Assembly: GCF_947179165.1 (NCBI RefSeq)
Contig: NC_077238.1
Coordinates: 48,278,293 to 48,342,292 of the forward strand
Reading direction: 5' to 3'
From: Solanum dulcamara
Lineage: Eukaryota; Streptophyta; Magnoliopsida; Solanales; Solanaceae
Length of the DNA stretch: 64,000 nucleotides
The notes beneath the pieces were generated by a model. The model was not told the DNA's origin, ran no database searches, and was given only the letters and a program-made list of their open reading frames with translations. Position 1 is the stretch's first letter; every line of letters begins with the position of its first letter. The translations under genes and the position numbers were made by a program. Shown one piece after another: positions 1 through 10,980 of the stretch.

Positions 1-807
1 GGGAAGGAGTAGAATCCTAAGGCTATCACAACCCAATTCCTTGAGTCCTGATGGAAAATATTATAACCCACTAGTAAGTAAGCCCGCCTGTATACTAAAA
101 CTACAAGTAATGAGATTAAGGGTTGAAACTAAACCAAAATTAAAGAATATCAGAAATTACAGGAACAAAAGTGAAAGAAAATAATATATATATATACAAC
201 TGAAAGATCCTCAAAAATCAAAAGACTAGTCGTAACTATACAAAATGAGATAGGAAAATCTAAGATGCCATGTGGTCACCCTCATCTCCAAATTAGATTA
301 TTGTAGGCTCGATCTCAATACCAGTAGCTGGTGCCTGGACCTTCATCATGGAAATTGATGCAAAGTTCGTATGAGTACTAAAACACCAGGTACCTTGTAG
401 GCTTCATAGGTCGACTAAGCTGAAAAAGTAAAAGTAATATGAAATGCTAGAAATTAAACACAATAATAAATAAAGGGCACAACTTTATCAGGAATGCACA
501 TGAGTATACTAAACACAAAGAAACAGAACACATCTAATTACACTCAATCGTACTCGCATAAGCCTACAGGGTACACTCGTTCACAAGCTTAAGTAAAACT
601 CGAACGGACCCCATAAGCCCGACATGGTACATAAAAGAGTTAAGATCTACAAAAAGAACCTAAAGATACTTCCATGATGACCACAACCTTGCATAGACTT
701 GAACCAAATCAACTGAGTGCCTAAGAATTCAATAAAATGGAATAAGAGTTAACGACTCGAACCAAAGCGAATGAGGTATCAAAGAATTTAATGAGATTAG
801 GATAGCT

Positions 808-1010
808 GAGGACTCTAACCAAGGTTAAAGATATCCAAGGATTCTAACCAAGGCTGTAGATAGCCAAGGACTCAAACCAAGGCTGAAGATGGCCAAAGAA
901 TCTAACCAAGGCTAAAGATAGCCAGGGAATCTAACCAAGGTTGAAGATGGACAAGGACTCTAACCAAGGCTTAAGATAGACAAGGACTCTAACCAAGGCT
1001 GAAGCTATTG
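808..1010. repeat. 29-bp tandem repeat, 7 imperfect units
   Basis: Seven consecutive 29-bp units begin at 808, 837, 866, 895, 924, 953 and 982. The core of each unit is CTAACCAAGGCTGAAGAT with scattered substitutions. More degenerate traces lie upstream (about 695-807). The array is inside solo LTR I. It has no spacers, so it is a plain satellite-like expansion inside an LTR. Confidence 0.9.
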
Positions 1011-2204
1011 AGGGATGAACTTTAACCATAACCTGGTGGAGTTAATTAAGAACTTGAACTGTGAATAGAGGTGAGTAAGCTAGATTTAGGATCAGCAGCC
1101 AAACAAGTGTCAATAGGATAACCCCAATCCAAGTGCCATTAATAAATCACTCCAAGCCCAAACCAAAACCAACCTAAATAAACAAGTGGCTTCCAAAAAA
1201 AGAACCAAGTACAACAGAACCAGTGGAATAAGGGAAATATGGATATAAGGTCTCAAGAGATGGGTTAATTCCTAGCTTAGGCTCAGCCTATCAGACTCTA
1301 GTATGCTATATCAGTCTATATGGACCTTAGTTGTCCAAAGCGACGTCGGAGAGATTCTAAGGCCTTATTGCTCTAAAATGTGCAAGTCTATGACAATCAC
1401 TAGTCTAAGCCTAGACTAAGCCCAAACATGCTCCAGTAATAATCATAAGCCATATACAAGTCACACCACATGGTAAAGATGATCAATTAAAGAACCCAAC
1501 ATGCTATTGATTCCCAAAATACTTGAAAAGGCCCAAGACATGGATTCTAAGAAGCTAAACATGATCTACGAACAACCCACCTCAAATTCCCGCAAATCAA
1601 TACACATTTACATATTCATTCTTATTTAAAGGAGAGGAAAAATATAGCCTACCTTTAAGATATCGCACGAGTTCCAAGTCAAGTGTGTGAAGCTTTTCTC
1701 TTTCGTATGGCCTCAGAACATTGCTACACTATAAATAATAGAATCAAAATGTTAATACAGTTGTTTAGACACTAATATCACATAAAATAAAGACAAACCA
1801 ATTTCTGAGACCAAAATGGGAATATGAGACCTACGACAAAAAATCCAGAATTGATTCCATAAAAAGGTTCTAATTCAGCTTTCCAGACTTGAATCACAAA
1901 ATGGAATAAAATTCAGGGCTTGAAATAGAATAAAAAAAATGCATGCAAATTATCACCATTAAAGCTAAGAAATGCAACTATGGAAGCAACTAAAATAAGA
2001 ATTTCACCTCAAACAATAAGTCCCTAACAATTTTTGGCCACTCTACTATGTAGCCACGAACATTCCAAACAATTTAGCATTTGAAACACCTAATATGGAC
2101 CTCTAGAAATTGAGTTATATCACTTTAAAATTATGAGAAAATGACCCAAAAGCAAGTCTAAAAAGAACCCCTAAGGGTCGCCAAAAAGACCACTAATGTC
2201 ACTA

Positions 2205-2375
2205 AAGTAACAAGGTCCCCATAGGTGGGCCTCACTAAAGTGAGCCCCTGTCTGCTAAAGCAAAGGCCCGTCTACTTTAGCAAAAAGCACCCTGCTGACC
2301 TGCCTCGCTTAAATAAAACCCTGGCGGCCACTTAAATGAGGTCGCTTAATTGAAATCAGGGCTATAAAAGCGGTG
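2205..2375. repeat. Cluster of short inverted motifs in U3 of LTR I
   Basis: GC-richer patch inside AT-rich LTR I with repeated small stem motifs such as TCACTAAAGTGA, TGCTAAAGCA and forms of CGCTTAA. It lies in what would be U3 of the minus-strand LTR. A plus-strand TATAAAA at 2363-2369 sits at its edge but faces against the LTR, so I do not call it a promoter. Function is unknown; hairpin potential is all that can be seen. Confidence 0.5.
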
Positions 2376-3071
2376 GCACTAGCAACAACTGCAACAACCG
2401 AGTTTTGTTTTTGCTCAAGTCTCCGACGAGATGCCCGAGGTTTGGTCAGAACCCCGACATGCAAATGAATATACTACTCTACTAAATTTGATATTTTTGA
2501 TTCAACGAAGCAGTTGAAATTTCTATTCAAGGTCATCTTAACAAAAAGTAGATCCCATACTCATGTACCATTTTTAGCCAATTCTAGAAAGGGTCTTAAG
2601 ACTAGACCAAAAGCCTCGAGAACTGCATGAAAGGTCGTTCTAAATCAAAATTGACATTTTAGAGCTAACCAAACTGACATAATTTTCATTCGCATGCATT
2701 TTTCAAGAATTTTTATGGAATTCAAACTTAGGCCAAATCTTAAAGTCTAAAATACCTAATGGTTCAAACTCGCAAAAAAAGTATTGGGGCTCAAGGCGAC
2801 CTATACACTAGCCTAAGATGACTATTCTAGAGTTGATGGAACCATCAGAATTCCATTTCAAGGATGTTTACTTATTCTTCAGACCAAAGTCAATAATTCA
2901 AGTTTTAAAAGCTCTAAAATAGGGAAACATGCATAAATCCCAAATGAACGACCAGGAAATCGAACAGTCTATGCTAGTAAGTCAACAATTACCTAAGTTC
3001 ACTACAAGAATGCTTTAATTGATGAAAAGAATACATTTACATAGAAATTACCTAGAAGTCATTACAAAGCC

Positions 3072-4130
3072 AGTGAAGATCATATCTTTTATTCAAGTTA
3101 CAAAGCTAGTGGGCTAGGGTTGGTTAGGGTATCTAGCTCATATTTGAGATGTTGATGTAGAGTCCCTCTCCATTGAGTCTATTCCAGTAGTTTGAGAGTT
3201 TAAGAAGGTATTTCTTACTAATTTTCTTGGCATACCTCCAAATAGGGACTTAGAATTTTATATTGATTTGGAGCCGAGCATTAGCCCAATCTTTATTCCT
3301 CCCTATCACATAGGTCCAGCTAAGTTAAGGGATCTTAAGACTTATCCAAGAGAACCTTAATAAGGGTTTTATTTTCCTAGTGCTTCTCCTTGGGGTTCTC
3401 TGGTTTTGTTTGTGAAGAAAAAAGATGGTAGCAAGAGAATAAGTATAGATTATCAAAAGTTGAATAGGGTTATCATCTATAATAAGTACCATTTACCTCG
3501 TATAGATAATCTATTTGACCCATTGCAGGGTCCTTTTGACTTATCAAAAATTAATCTCAGGTCGGGCTATCATCAGTTGAAGAATAGGCCAGAGGATGTA
3601 CCTAAAATGACTTTCAAAACTCGATATCAGCATTATGAGTTATTGGTAATTCCATTTGAATTGACTAATGCACCTAAAGACTTCATAAGTTTGATGAATT
3701 TAGTGTTCAAACTATTTTTTGACTTTTTTCTGATTATATTGATCGATGACATATTGGTCTACTAGAAGGGTAAGAAAGAGCATGCAAATTATCTTCGTGT
3801 TGTTCTAAGTATCTTGGGGAAACAAAAATTATATGCCACATTCTCTAAGTATGAATTTTAGTTTTCATTGGTTTCCATTCTAGAGCATATGGTTTTGAAA
3901 GAAGGGCTAATGGTAAATCCCTAAAAGATTGAGGCTGTTAAGAATTTGGGCTAATCTAGTTCTATGACTAAGGTTAGGAATTTTGTGGGACTTGCAAGCT
4001 ACTATCGATGGTTCATGAATAAATTTGCTTCTCTTCCTACACACTTGACCATGCTAACTTAGAAGGAAGTACCTTTTGAGTGCACTAGTAAGTGTGAAAA
4101 GATCTTTCAAAGTCTCAAGACCTTCGAACT
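3072..4130 (+). pseudogene. Reverse transcriptase remnant of A
   Basis: Degenerate Ty3/gypsy RT. The protease-RT linker (about 3075-3200) leads into the palm; an open stretch at 3406-3765 begins [15 protein letters not shown] and contains the region after LFDPLQG. The catalytic box survives as LIDDILVY (normally Y/F-x-DD), followed directly by a TAG stop at 3763-3765 where a serine codon is expected. Thumb and connection sequence with several stops continues to about 4130. The enzyme would copy element RNA into DNA in virus-like particles; this copy cannot make a full protein. Confidence 0.85.
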
Positions 4131-4134
4131 ACAA

Positions 4135-4520
4135 CACCTATCCTGACGCTGCTGGTTGAAGGTAAGGGCTTTATTATCTATTCTAATTCTTCACATTCAG
4201 TCTTAGATGTTGTGTTGATGGATGAAAAGAATGTCATATCCTATGCCTCAAGGTAGTTAAAGGTTCATGAAAGAAATTACCAATGCATGACTTGGTATTG
4301 GCAGCAGTAGTGTTTACTGTCAAAATCTGGTGACATTATCTTTTGGGTGTCAAGTGTGAGGTGTTCACTGATCATCACACTTTACAATATGTGTTAAATT
4401 AGAAAGATTTGAATATAAGACAGTGAAGGTGGACAGATTTACTCAAGGATTATGATGTCACCATCCAGTACCACCCGGGTAAGTTTAATATAGTGGAAAA
4501 CGCATTGAGCCTTATGAAAA
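4135..4520 (+). pseudogene. RNase H remnant of A
   Basis: Follows RT as expected. The first catalytic motif, usually YSDAS, reads YSNSS, so the first aspartate is lost. Later parts are recognisable in shifted frames: VISYAS, a region equivalent to [15 protein letters not shown]-like sequence and a decayed adenine-rich stretch before the integrase spacer. At least one frameshift lies near 4290. RNase H would remove the RNA strand during reverse transcription; this copy is dead. Confidence 0.75.
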
Positions 4521-4559
4521 TTAGCATGGGAAGTCTAGTTTGTTTGGGTATATATAAGA

Positions 4560-5690
4560 AATCCTTGTCTAGAGACATTTAGTCTTTGGAGACTAAGTTC
4601 ATAAAATTGGTCATCTCAAAAAAAGGTAGAGTGTTAGACAGTATTGAGTTTAGACTCACTTTTATTTAGGAAATCAAAGATAAGTAGTTTGAAGATGAGA
4701 GTCTTAGTGAGCTTATAAGGAAGATAGTGTCTGGCGAGTCTCAAGATGCTACTCTAGATGCTGGCGATGTGCTTATTTTTAGGGGAAGGATTTGTGATCT
4801 CCATGTTGATGACTTGATCCAAAGGCTATTTATAAAGTCTCACTATTCGTAGTATTCAATTCATCAAGGTGTGACCAATATGTATCGGGACTTTAAGCGG
4901 CTTTATTAGTGGCTTGAAATTAAGAAAGACATAGCTGAGTTTGTGACTAAGTGTAAAAATTGCCAATAAGTAAAGTATGACCATCAAAGGCATGCAGGTA
5001 TACTTCAGAGAATACCCCTTCCTGAATGGAAGTGGGAGAGGATAGCTATAGATTTTATGGTGGGTCTTTCTAAGAACTTGGGAAACTATGACTCGATTTG
5101 GGTGGTTGTTGACAGAGTGACTTAGTGAGCCTACTTCATTTCGGTCAAATTGGACTATAATGCTCAGTAGTTGGCTAAGATCTATTTTAAGGAAATAGTA
5201 AGGTTGCACAGGTGCCCCTTTCTATCATTTTAGATTGTGGTACTCAGTTTACTTAAAAGTTTTGGGGGAAATTAAACAAGGAGTTGAGCACTCAAAAAAC
5301 TTTTAGCATAACCTTTCATCCATAGACTGATGGTCAGTCAAAAAGGGTAATTCAGGTATTGGAAGACACATTGAGGGAATGTGTGATTGACTTTGGGGGC
5401 TATTAGGATCAATTCCTACCCTTGTGTGAGTTCTCTTATATCATCTTTGACATTGAAGCACTTTATAGAAGGGGATGTATATCGCCCATATGGTGGTTTG
5501 AGGCTGGAGATGTAAAACCTTTGGGAGTTGATAAAGTAAAGGATGCTCAGTATAATGCAAGAAGTATCATAGCTAAAACTTTAGTAGCGCAGAGTCGACA
5601 AAAAGAATATGCAGATCATAATGTAAGAAATATGACATTTTGGGATGGTGAACATTTACTTCTTTGGGGTCACCCATAAACTGAGTTATG
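4560..5690 (+). pseudogene. Integrase remnant of A
   Basis: The N-terminal HHCC zinc finger is visible around 4840-4980: SIHQG precedes it and KCKNCQ closes it, followed by VKYDHQR. The core has IAIDFMVG (first catalytic aspartate) and a decayed SDxGTQF region near 5225-5250. The DGQS... segment with the catalytic glutamate lies near 5330. Stops occur in most segments. An open C-terminal piece spans 5422-5679 and includes the RRGCISPIWWFEAGD box typical after the core. Integrase inserts the cDNA into host chromatin. Confidence 0.8.
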
Positions 5691-6070
5691 AGGTTCGGTA
5701 AGAAAGGCAAGTTTATCCCTTGCTATATTGGTCCATTTGATATTCTTGATTCTGTTGGGCTAGTAGCTTATAGGCTGGCTCTACCGCCTAGATTATCTGA
5801 ATTTAATACCATGTTTCATGTATCCATGTTGAAGAGGTACCATAAAGATGGAGATTATATTATTAAGTGAGATTTAATTTTGCTAGACAAGGATCTCCAG
5901 TATGAAGAATAATCGGTTTTAATTCTTGATCGTGATGTACAAAAGTTGAATAATAAAGATATCAAGTTAGTGAAAGTACAATGGAAACATCATCTAGTTG
6001 AGAAAGCTACCTGGGAACCAAGAAGGACATTTAGGACAAGTACCCTCACTTGTTCGATGATTCTGGTACT
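5688..6070 (+). pseudogene. Integrase C-terminal/chromodomain-like tail of A
   Basis: Starts MRFGKKGKFIPCYIGPF, the conserved segment of chromovirus-type integrase tails, and continues to FHVSMLKRYHKDGD. After a stop and frameshift at 5868-5946 a second open piece carries VKVQWKHHLVEKATWEP, the degenerate chromodomain end. In chromoviruses this tail directs integration to particular chromatin. It ends near 6070 with no downstream coding sequence. Confidence 0.8.
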
Positions 6071-7163
6071 AATCTACTCTTGCCTTAGCCTAGATCTTTC
6101 TTGTATGATCACTAGGGAAAGAGTGATGGGTAAATTGTTGTCTATTTTAATGACCTATTCATACCATTATGGATAAGCCAATAGAGAAGAAATTTGGGCC
6201 ACAAAACTTTTAAGTAGTAACTTAGAAATTCTGAGACTCGGCTAGACTTGGACAAAAGCTGAGTCATGTAAATTCTAAGGCAATCCAGTAATGCATTAGT
6301 GTTGATTTTCAAGTTTTGTTTATGTGAGATAGTAGCTAATATGTTAAGGCATTCCTATGGACTTACAAAAGTGAATTCGGTAAACTCTAAAAATTGAATT
6401 TGTCATGAAATGATTAATTTAAAACGTCAAGGTTTGAGGTTGAGTTGTGAAATAAGGGCTTGGGACACAAATTTGAGTTACTATCTCCGTGAAATATGCC
6501 TTAATGAAAAACATCGTGCCATGGTAGTGGCTGCTATAGTGGGACAGTCGCGGGTTTTAAGTCAGAAAAGTCCCAAACCATTTTTATTTATAGAACTTCA
6601 TTCTTGGGAAGCTAGACACGACCTAGGGCTATTTATTTTTAGTTTCAATGAATTTCTTTAGTAAAAGTAAGTTATTCATTCCTCTAACTTGTAATTTGAT
6701 TCTTAGATATTAGATCTATGAAAATTCTTTTAGGGGAAGTTTTTGGCCTGAAAATAATACTGGAAAAAATCCTAATTGAGGGAAATGAACATGAAATTGG
6801 CCAAGACTTAGGATTTTGATATAATTTGAGTAAATTAGGCCATTGTTCATTGATTACTTATATTCTTTGTTTATTTTAGACCAAAAATGAGCCTGAGAAT
6901 TGTAAAAAATCTCTAATTCATTAGAGTTTCCAAGACTTGTTTCGAGGTTGTTGATAGCTGCATTTTCCTTTTTGTCTTATATTTGCCTGTTAACTACTTC
7001 ACTAGTATTGCATGCATGAGATATGATTTGGCAAAGGAAATAACATGAATTGTAATGACATCTTATGATCAAATTGCAAACAATAAATGTATTAGTTGAT
7101 TGTATAGGTGTGTGGTCCTATTTATTATAGTTGTGGTTGTGATGTATGAATTTATGTTAGACA

Positions 7164-7301
7164 GGTAGCATGCTAGTACATTTAGATTTGGTACCTGGTC
7201 GGTACATTTGAATCAGGTATCACACTGGTATATTTAGAATGGGTACCATTCTAGTACATAAATTATTGGAATGGTACCACGATGGTACACTAATTATTTG
7301 G
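7164..7301. repeat. GGTAC-type short tandem repeat, 5 units
   Basis: Five units of 26, 26, 26, 31 and about 29 bp start at 7164, 7190, 7216, 7242 and 7273. Each starts with a GGTAnC form and contains a second GTAC/GTAT about 10 bases later, so every unit holds a small self-complementary pair. The array lies in the U5 side of the probable A LTR just before B. Confidence 0.75.
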
Positions 7302-7402
7302 GTATTGATTCCATGAGAGAACCTTAGCTGACTATTGAATTTTGATTGAGTATGTTTACCTTTATAATGATTTACGAGTTGGCATAACTATGATGTGATT
7401 AT

Positions 7403-7407
7403 ATATT
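7403..7407. repeat. Target-site duplication of B, left copy (ATATT)
   Basis: The five bases atatt before the B 5' LTR are repeated exactly at 17305-17309 after its 3' LTR. This fixes both ends of B. Confidence 0.9.
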
Positions 7408-7760
7408 TATTATGCCCCGTACCTTTGTACTTCGGAATGCTTTCTTAAACTTCTTAAAAGTTGCTACATGGCCCAGAGTAGATATAATATTATTAAGTAA
7501 CTCTAAGGAAGGAATGATGTGAAGCACCATACGAGTGAAGGTTGGAAATAGGGATATAAGGATTTGAAAGAAGTTGGGGGCCAAATAACAAGATGTGGGA
7601 CTCGACTTACCTGCGTAAGCTACCAACTTGGGTGTCTTACACACTTAAGATATTGGAGCGTATGTCGAGTTGACGTAGTAAGGATTACATAGATTCTTAA
7701 AGAGAGACGGAATTACGAACTCATAAAAGAGACATAAGGAGGTGTAGAATCTTCGGAAGA

Positions 7761-7833
7761 AAGTAGGTGATGCACCTACTTGGACTAAGTAGGTGATGCA
7801 CCTACTTGGACCAAGTAGGTGACACACCTACTT
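7761..7833. repeat. Hairpin array in B 5' LTR: three 21-bp palindromes, 26-bp period
   Basis: Palindromes at 7761-7781, 7787-7807 and 7813-7833. Each has a left arm AAGTAGGTG, a three-base loop and a right arm CACCTACTT. The starts are exactly 26 bp apart, separated by TGGAC-type linkers. The same array is in the 3' LTR and, inverted, in K. Confidence 0.95.
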
Positions 7834-7941
7834 AAGGTGGGTCCCACACTGCCACGCAGTAGCAAGGGAGTAGGCGCATGATTGAGGTAGAGCCCTAGGG
7901 GGCTGCCACATGTCACCCGTAGGGAATGCCATGTTTTACCT

Positions 7942-7972
7942 CTTAAGGACACATATATACATGTGTCTTAAG
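7942..7972 (+). promoter_or_regulatory. Palindromic TATA region of B LTR promoter
   Basis: A 31-bp near-palindrome: left arm CTTAAGGACACAT, centre with TATATA (7954-7959), right arm ATGTGTCTTAAG, one base of asymmetry. It lies about 110 bp before a splice-donor-like AAAAGGTAAGG. The 3' LTR has the same arrangement at about 14935-14963 with a decayed right arm. The promoter role is inferred from position and TATA sequence. Confidence 0.55.
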
Positions 7973-10286
7973 ATTAATTTCTTCACAAAATCAGCTTTGC
8001 ACTTAGAAAAGTCGAAAAACAAAACCCTAAAAGACTAGAGAGAGGGGCGATGTCTTTGGCCAAAAGAAAAGGTAAGGCCCAATTTTATTTAGTGAATTAA
8101 TTATTTAAGATATCCTATGGTGATATAACAGTTTTTAATAATGAAAAATTTCATTTTGGGGAAGCAAAGAAGTGACACAAATAGTTCGCTAAGTTTCAAC
8201 ACATTAAGAGGACTTTCGAGGCACATTTCGACAAGTTTTTGACATGGTAAGGTCTTCCCTTTCAAAGTGGAGTTAATAATTATTTTATGGAGTGTATTAA
8301 ATGTCTTAAATGAAATTGGAAGTAGGAAGAATGTATAAGTATGATGGACGTTGTAAGCAAAGAAAATTGACGTCGTTCTAGCCGAGTTAAAGTTGTTAAG
8401 GTTGTATAGTGTTGTTGTGATTGTGGCATTGTCTTTGGAGATGGTTTTATGGAATGTTGAAGGGATGGAACATGGGTAAAAATAGGTGTGGGAGCTTCTG
8501 TTTGCACCCTCCTAACCCTCCGTTCTGCGTGGTTAAACATTTTATGAATTAACGAATGAAAACCTTATTTTGATATCGTACTTTAAGCGAGTTGTTTGGA
8601 GTGTGTGTTGTGTAATATTGAAATGATTTACTTGTATATAAGATGCTTAGTGTTATTATTTGTTTTCTTTAGTAATTGAGGATGTAATTGGAAGTTCAGA
8701 TAGGGCAAATTATAGGAGAAGTGCTGCTCGATTTCCGTTAACTCCTTAACTAATTAAGGGACTATTCGAGAAAGGTGAATAAGGAACTCATTCCTACAGG
8801 TGCTTGTCTGTAAATTAAGAAGTTGGAAAGTTGAAGGTTATTAATGTTAGTATTCCTTTCATGTTAAATAGGTTTAGAGGACAATGACGCGAACGTGGTT
8901 ACAAGTAACCCATAAGAGGTATGTAAAGCTATCCTTCTCTTTTTTGGCATGTCTTAGTTGTAAGCAATGGATCATGTGAGCTTGGGGGTAAATTTATTCT
9001 TAGGTCATGAATATGAATTCAGGAGTATTTTTCACTTCTGGATGTTAAGACTCTTAAAGTAGTTAAGCTCCTACTCTTCAAGTCTTTTATATGAAGGGAT
9101 AGTGATTGATACAAAAAGCTCTTCCCTTTTAAAAGGCTCTGAGATAACCAATGCTTGGACTTCTATAAGATATTTCATACCATAGAAACATATGTATATG
9201 ATTCCTGAGGCTCCTTTTAACATGGTCTTTAGTGACATCTAGAGGGTACGCCAAATACTTCCTACCTTGAGCTCCAAGTGATGATTCACTGGAGGACTTC
9301 ATTGAGTCTTAGATAACGATTTAAATTATGTATTATTTCTCACTACTCTGCTCGTGTATAATGTAACACCTCTTTCTCCAAGTCTCGGGCTAGTTATAGA
9401 TTCATGCTCAATCTCACTGTATTTTTCACCGAGTCCCTCATAAGAGGGCCGGGTATGTATGCATATACATGATGATATGTTGTAACAAAGTGATGATGGT
9501 GCTGAGCCTTATAATGGTCCTACAAGTATATGATGAATTCACCAAGTCCCTAACAGTCCAGATATAATATATGATCTGAGCATGCTTGATTTTACTTTGT
9601 AAGGTACAGGTACAATGGTTTTTGGAATCTCATACTTATCTCCTGAATTTGTAGCTCAAATATGAACTTATTTATGATATGTCATGCTTCATATACTCAG
9701 TACATATGTCGTACTGACCCTCCTTTTCCTTGGGGGGGTTACGTTTCATGCCCGCAGGTGCAGATACAGGTTTTGGAAGTCTGCCAACTTAGGATTCTGC
9801 GCAACCCATTTGGAAGAAGCTCCATTGTATCGGAGCTTAGTTTTTGGTACTGATCCTTAGTGTATATATTTACTTTTATTTATTAAAAAGGTATGGCGGG
9901 GGCCTTGTCCCGCCATATGTTATCATCGTGGGTTGTATATATAGGTGTGCTCAATCATGTTGGTGTGATTTCTATTTCAGACATTCTCTTTTTCATGGCA
10001 GCCTTGTCGGCTCACGGGTATGTATATAGAGGGATGACCCACATGTTATGATAGCCTCGTTAACTTAAGTGTTATGTGGCCTAAATGATAAGTTGTGATG
10101 ATTAATGTAACTCCTCAAGAGGCAAATGAAAGAGGTTATGTGTATATGGAAATGTTGTAACCCATTGAGGTTCTTATATGTGTTATCACATTGTCGTAAT
10201 CTTGTGTTACTATATCTGCTAGCTATGTACACGGGAATCTAGGTAGGACCCCAGCTGTGGCCTACGGTGTTGGGTCGTGACAAAAG

Positions 10287-10298
10287 TTGTATCAGAGT
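10287..10298 (+). other. Primer-binding site of B (initiator tRNA-Met type)
   Basis: TTGTATCAGAGT follows the LTR by four bases; it matches the usual TTGGTATCAGAGC with one missing G and a 3' change. It marks where the host tRNA would prime minus-strand synthesis. Confidence 0.8.
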
Positions 10299-10980
10299 AG
10301 TTCATCCTTGGAGGATCTACAGACCATGTCTAGTAGAGTCTTGTGTATTAGTGTGTAGATGCCACATTGATAAATAGGAGGCTACGGGACATTTAGGATG
10401 TTATGTTTCTTTCATATCTAAGATCGTGCGATAGAGACGAGTCATAGGGAATGAAATTCCTCATACTAACCTATAATTTTAGCAGAAAGATAACATCTAT
10501 AAAAGAAAGTAATTGACGATATAGAGAGTTATACAACACGTAGTTAATGAGAGACACAGAAGATATGTTTTAGGTAAGGTATTGAAGTACGATTGATATG
10601 AAAAAGTAGATAGGGTAGTTCGAGTTGAACATACGAGGTAAGTCCATCCTTTCTACCTGGACGTTGGTATTGGAGGCCCTGTGTGGTTGTAATATGATGT
10701 GATATGAATATATATGTTGGCCTTGTGAGGCCTTGTTGATATTTTCTACGTACAGGTTTAAGATAGTAATAAATATAGAGGAAACTCTGCCCAAAGTTTC
10801 TTAGAAATAAAAGAGAATGAGATATAAGATTGAAATATGTCTTGGAAGGTAGTGCCTATCATAGTGATAAGAGTTGATTAACCTATGAGTATGGCTGACC
10901 CCAAGAAATAAGCTAATTGTCGAATTAATGGTAATAGTAGTTAGGATGATCTTTCACTGACATACCATTATATTTGCAGT
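10299..10980 (+). other. Untranslated leader of B with conserved block
   Basis: No coding sequence seen. A block at about 10318-10440 contains TCTAGTAGAGTCTTGTGT, then a GCCAC motif, AATAGGAGGCTAC, TTAGGATG and TTTCATAT...GTGCGATAGAGA. The same ordered motifs occur after the primer-binding sites of D, E, F and G. The part from 10480 to 10980 shows nothing I recognise. Confidence 0.6.

Larger units (their letters stand above)
24..3066 (-). repeat. Solo LTR I (3,043 bp), antisense, inserted in A
   Basis: Read on the minus strand it begins TGTAATGACTTC and ends TTGGGTTGTGATA, the expected TG...CA-type termini with the final CA mutated to TA. The 5 bases before it (19-23, aaggc) and after it (3067-3071, aagcc) match at 4 of 5 positions, so they look like a decayed target-site duplication. 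No internal region is attached, hence a solo LTR formed by LTR-LTR recombination. It contains the 29-bp tandem repeat at 808-1010. A minus-strand TATTTATA motif near 1730 followed by a splice-donor-like AAAGGTAGGC is the best candidate for its promoter and start of R. The minus-strand start resembles the F LTR start. Confidence 0.8.
6180..7407 (+). repeat. Probable 3' LTR of A, left part
   Basis: About 1.2 kb of non-coding AT-rich sequence directly after pol. A TTATTTATAG motif near 6588 followed by a run resembling an R/U5 segment fits an LTR promoter. The 5' boundary and polypurine tract were not identified with certainty. It stops at the ATATT duplication at which B was inserted and should continue at 17310. 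An open frame at 6410-6661 matches nothing I recognise and is probably chance. Confidence 0.5.
7408..10282 (+). repeat. B 5' LTR (2,875 bp)
   Basis: Begins TATTATGCCCCGTACC (TG mutated to TA) and ends GTTGGGTCGTGACA; aligns end to end with 14425-17304. U3 contains the 26-bp-spaced hairpin array (7761-7833), a CCCTAGGGG inverted pair around 7890-7930 and a palindromic TATA region (7942-7972). A long R/U5 follows, with many substitutions relative to the 3' copy, so the insertion is not recent. ORFs inside it are chance. Confidence 0.95.

Noticed and set aside
808..1010. CRISPR-like regular repeat (29 bp)
   Set aside because: Units are directly adjacent without spacers and lie in a plant LTR.
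2361..2370. TATAAAA as a host gene promoter
   Set aside because: It is inside solo LTR I, faces opposite to that LTR, and no gene follows.
6410..6661. 83-codon open frame as a gene
   Set aside because: Lies in a probable LTR, no known motif, no conservation visible in other copies.
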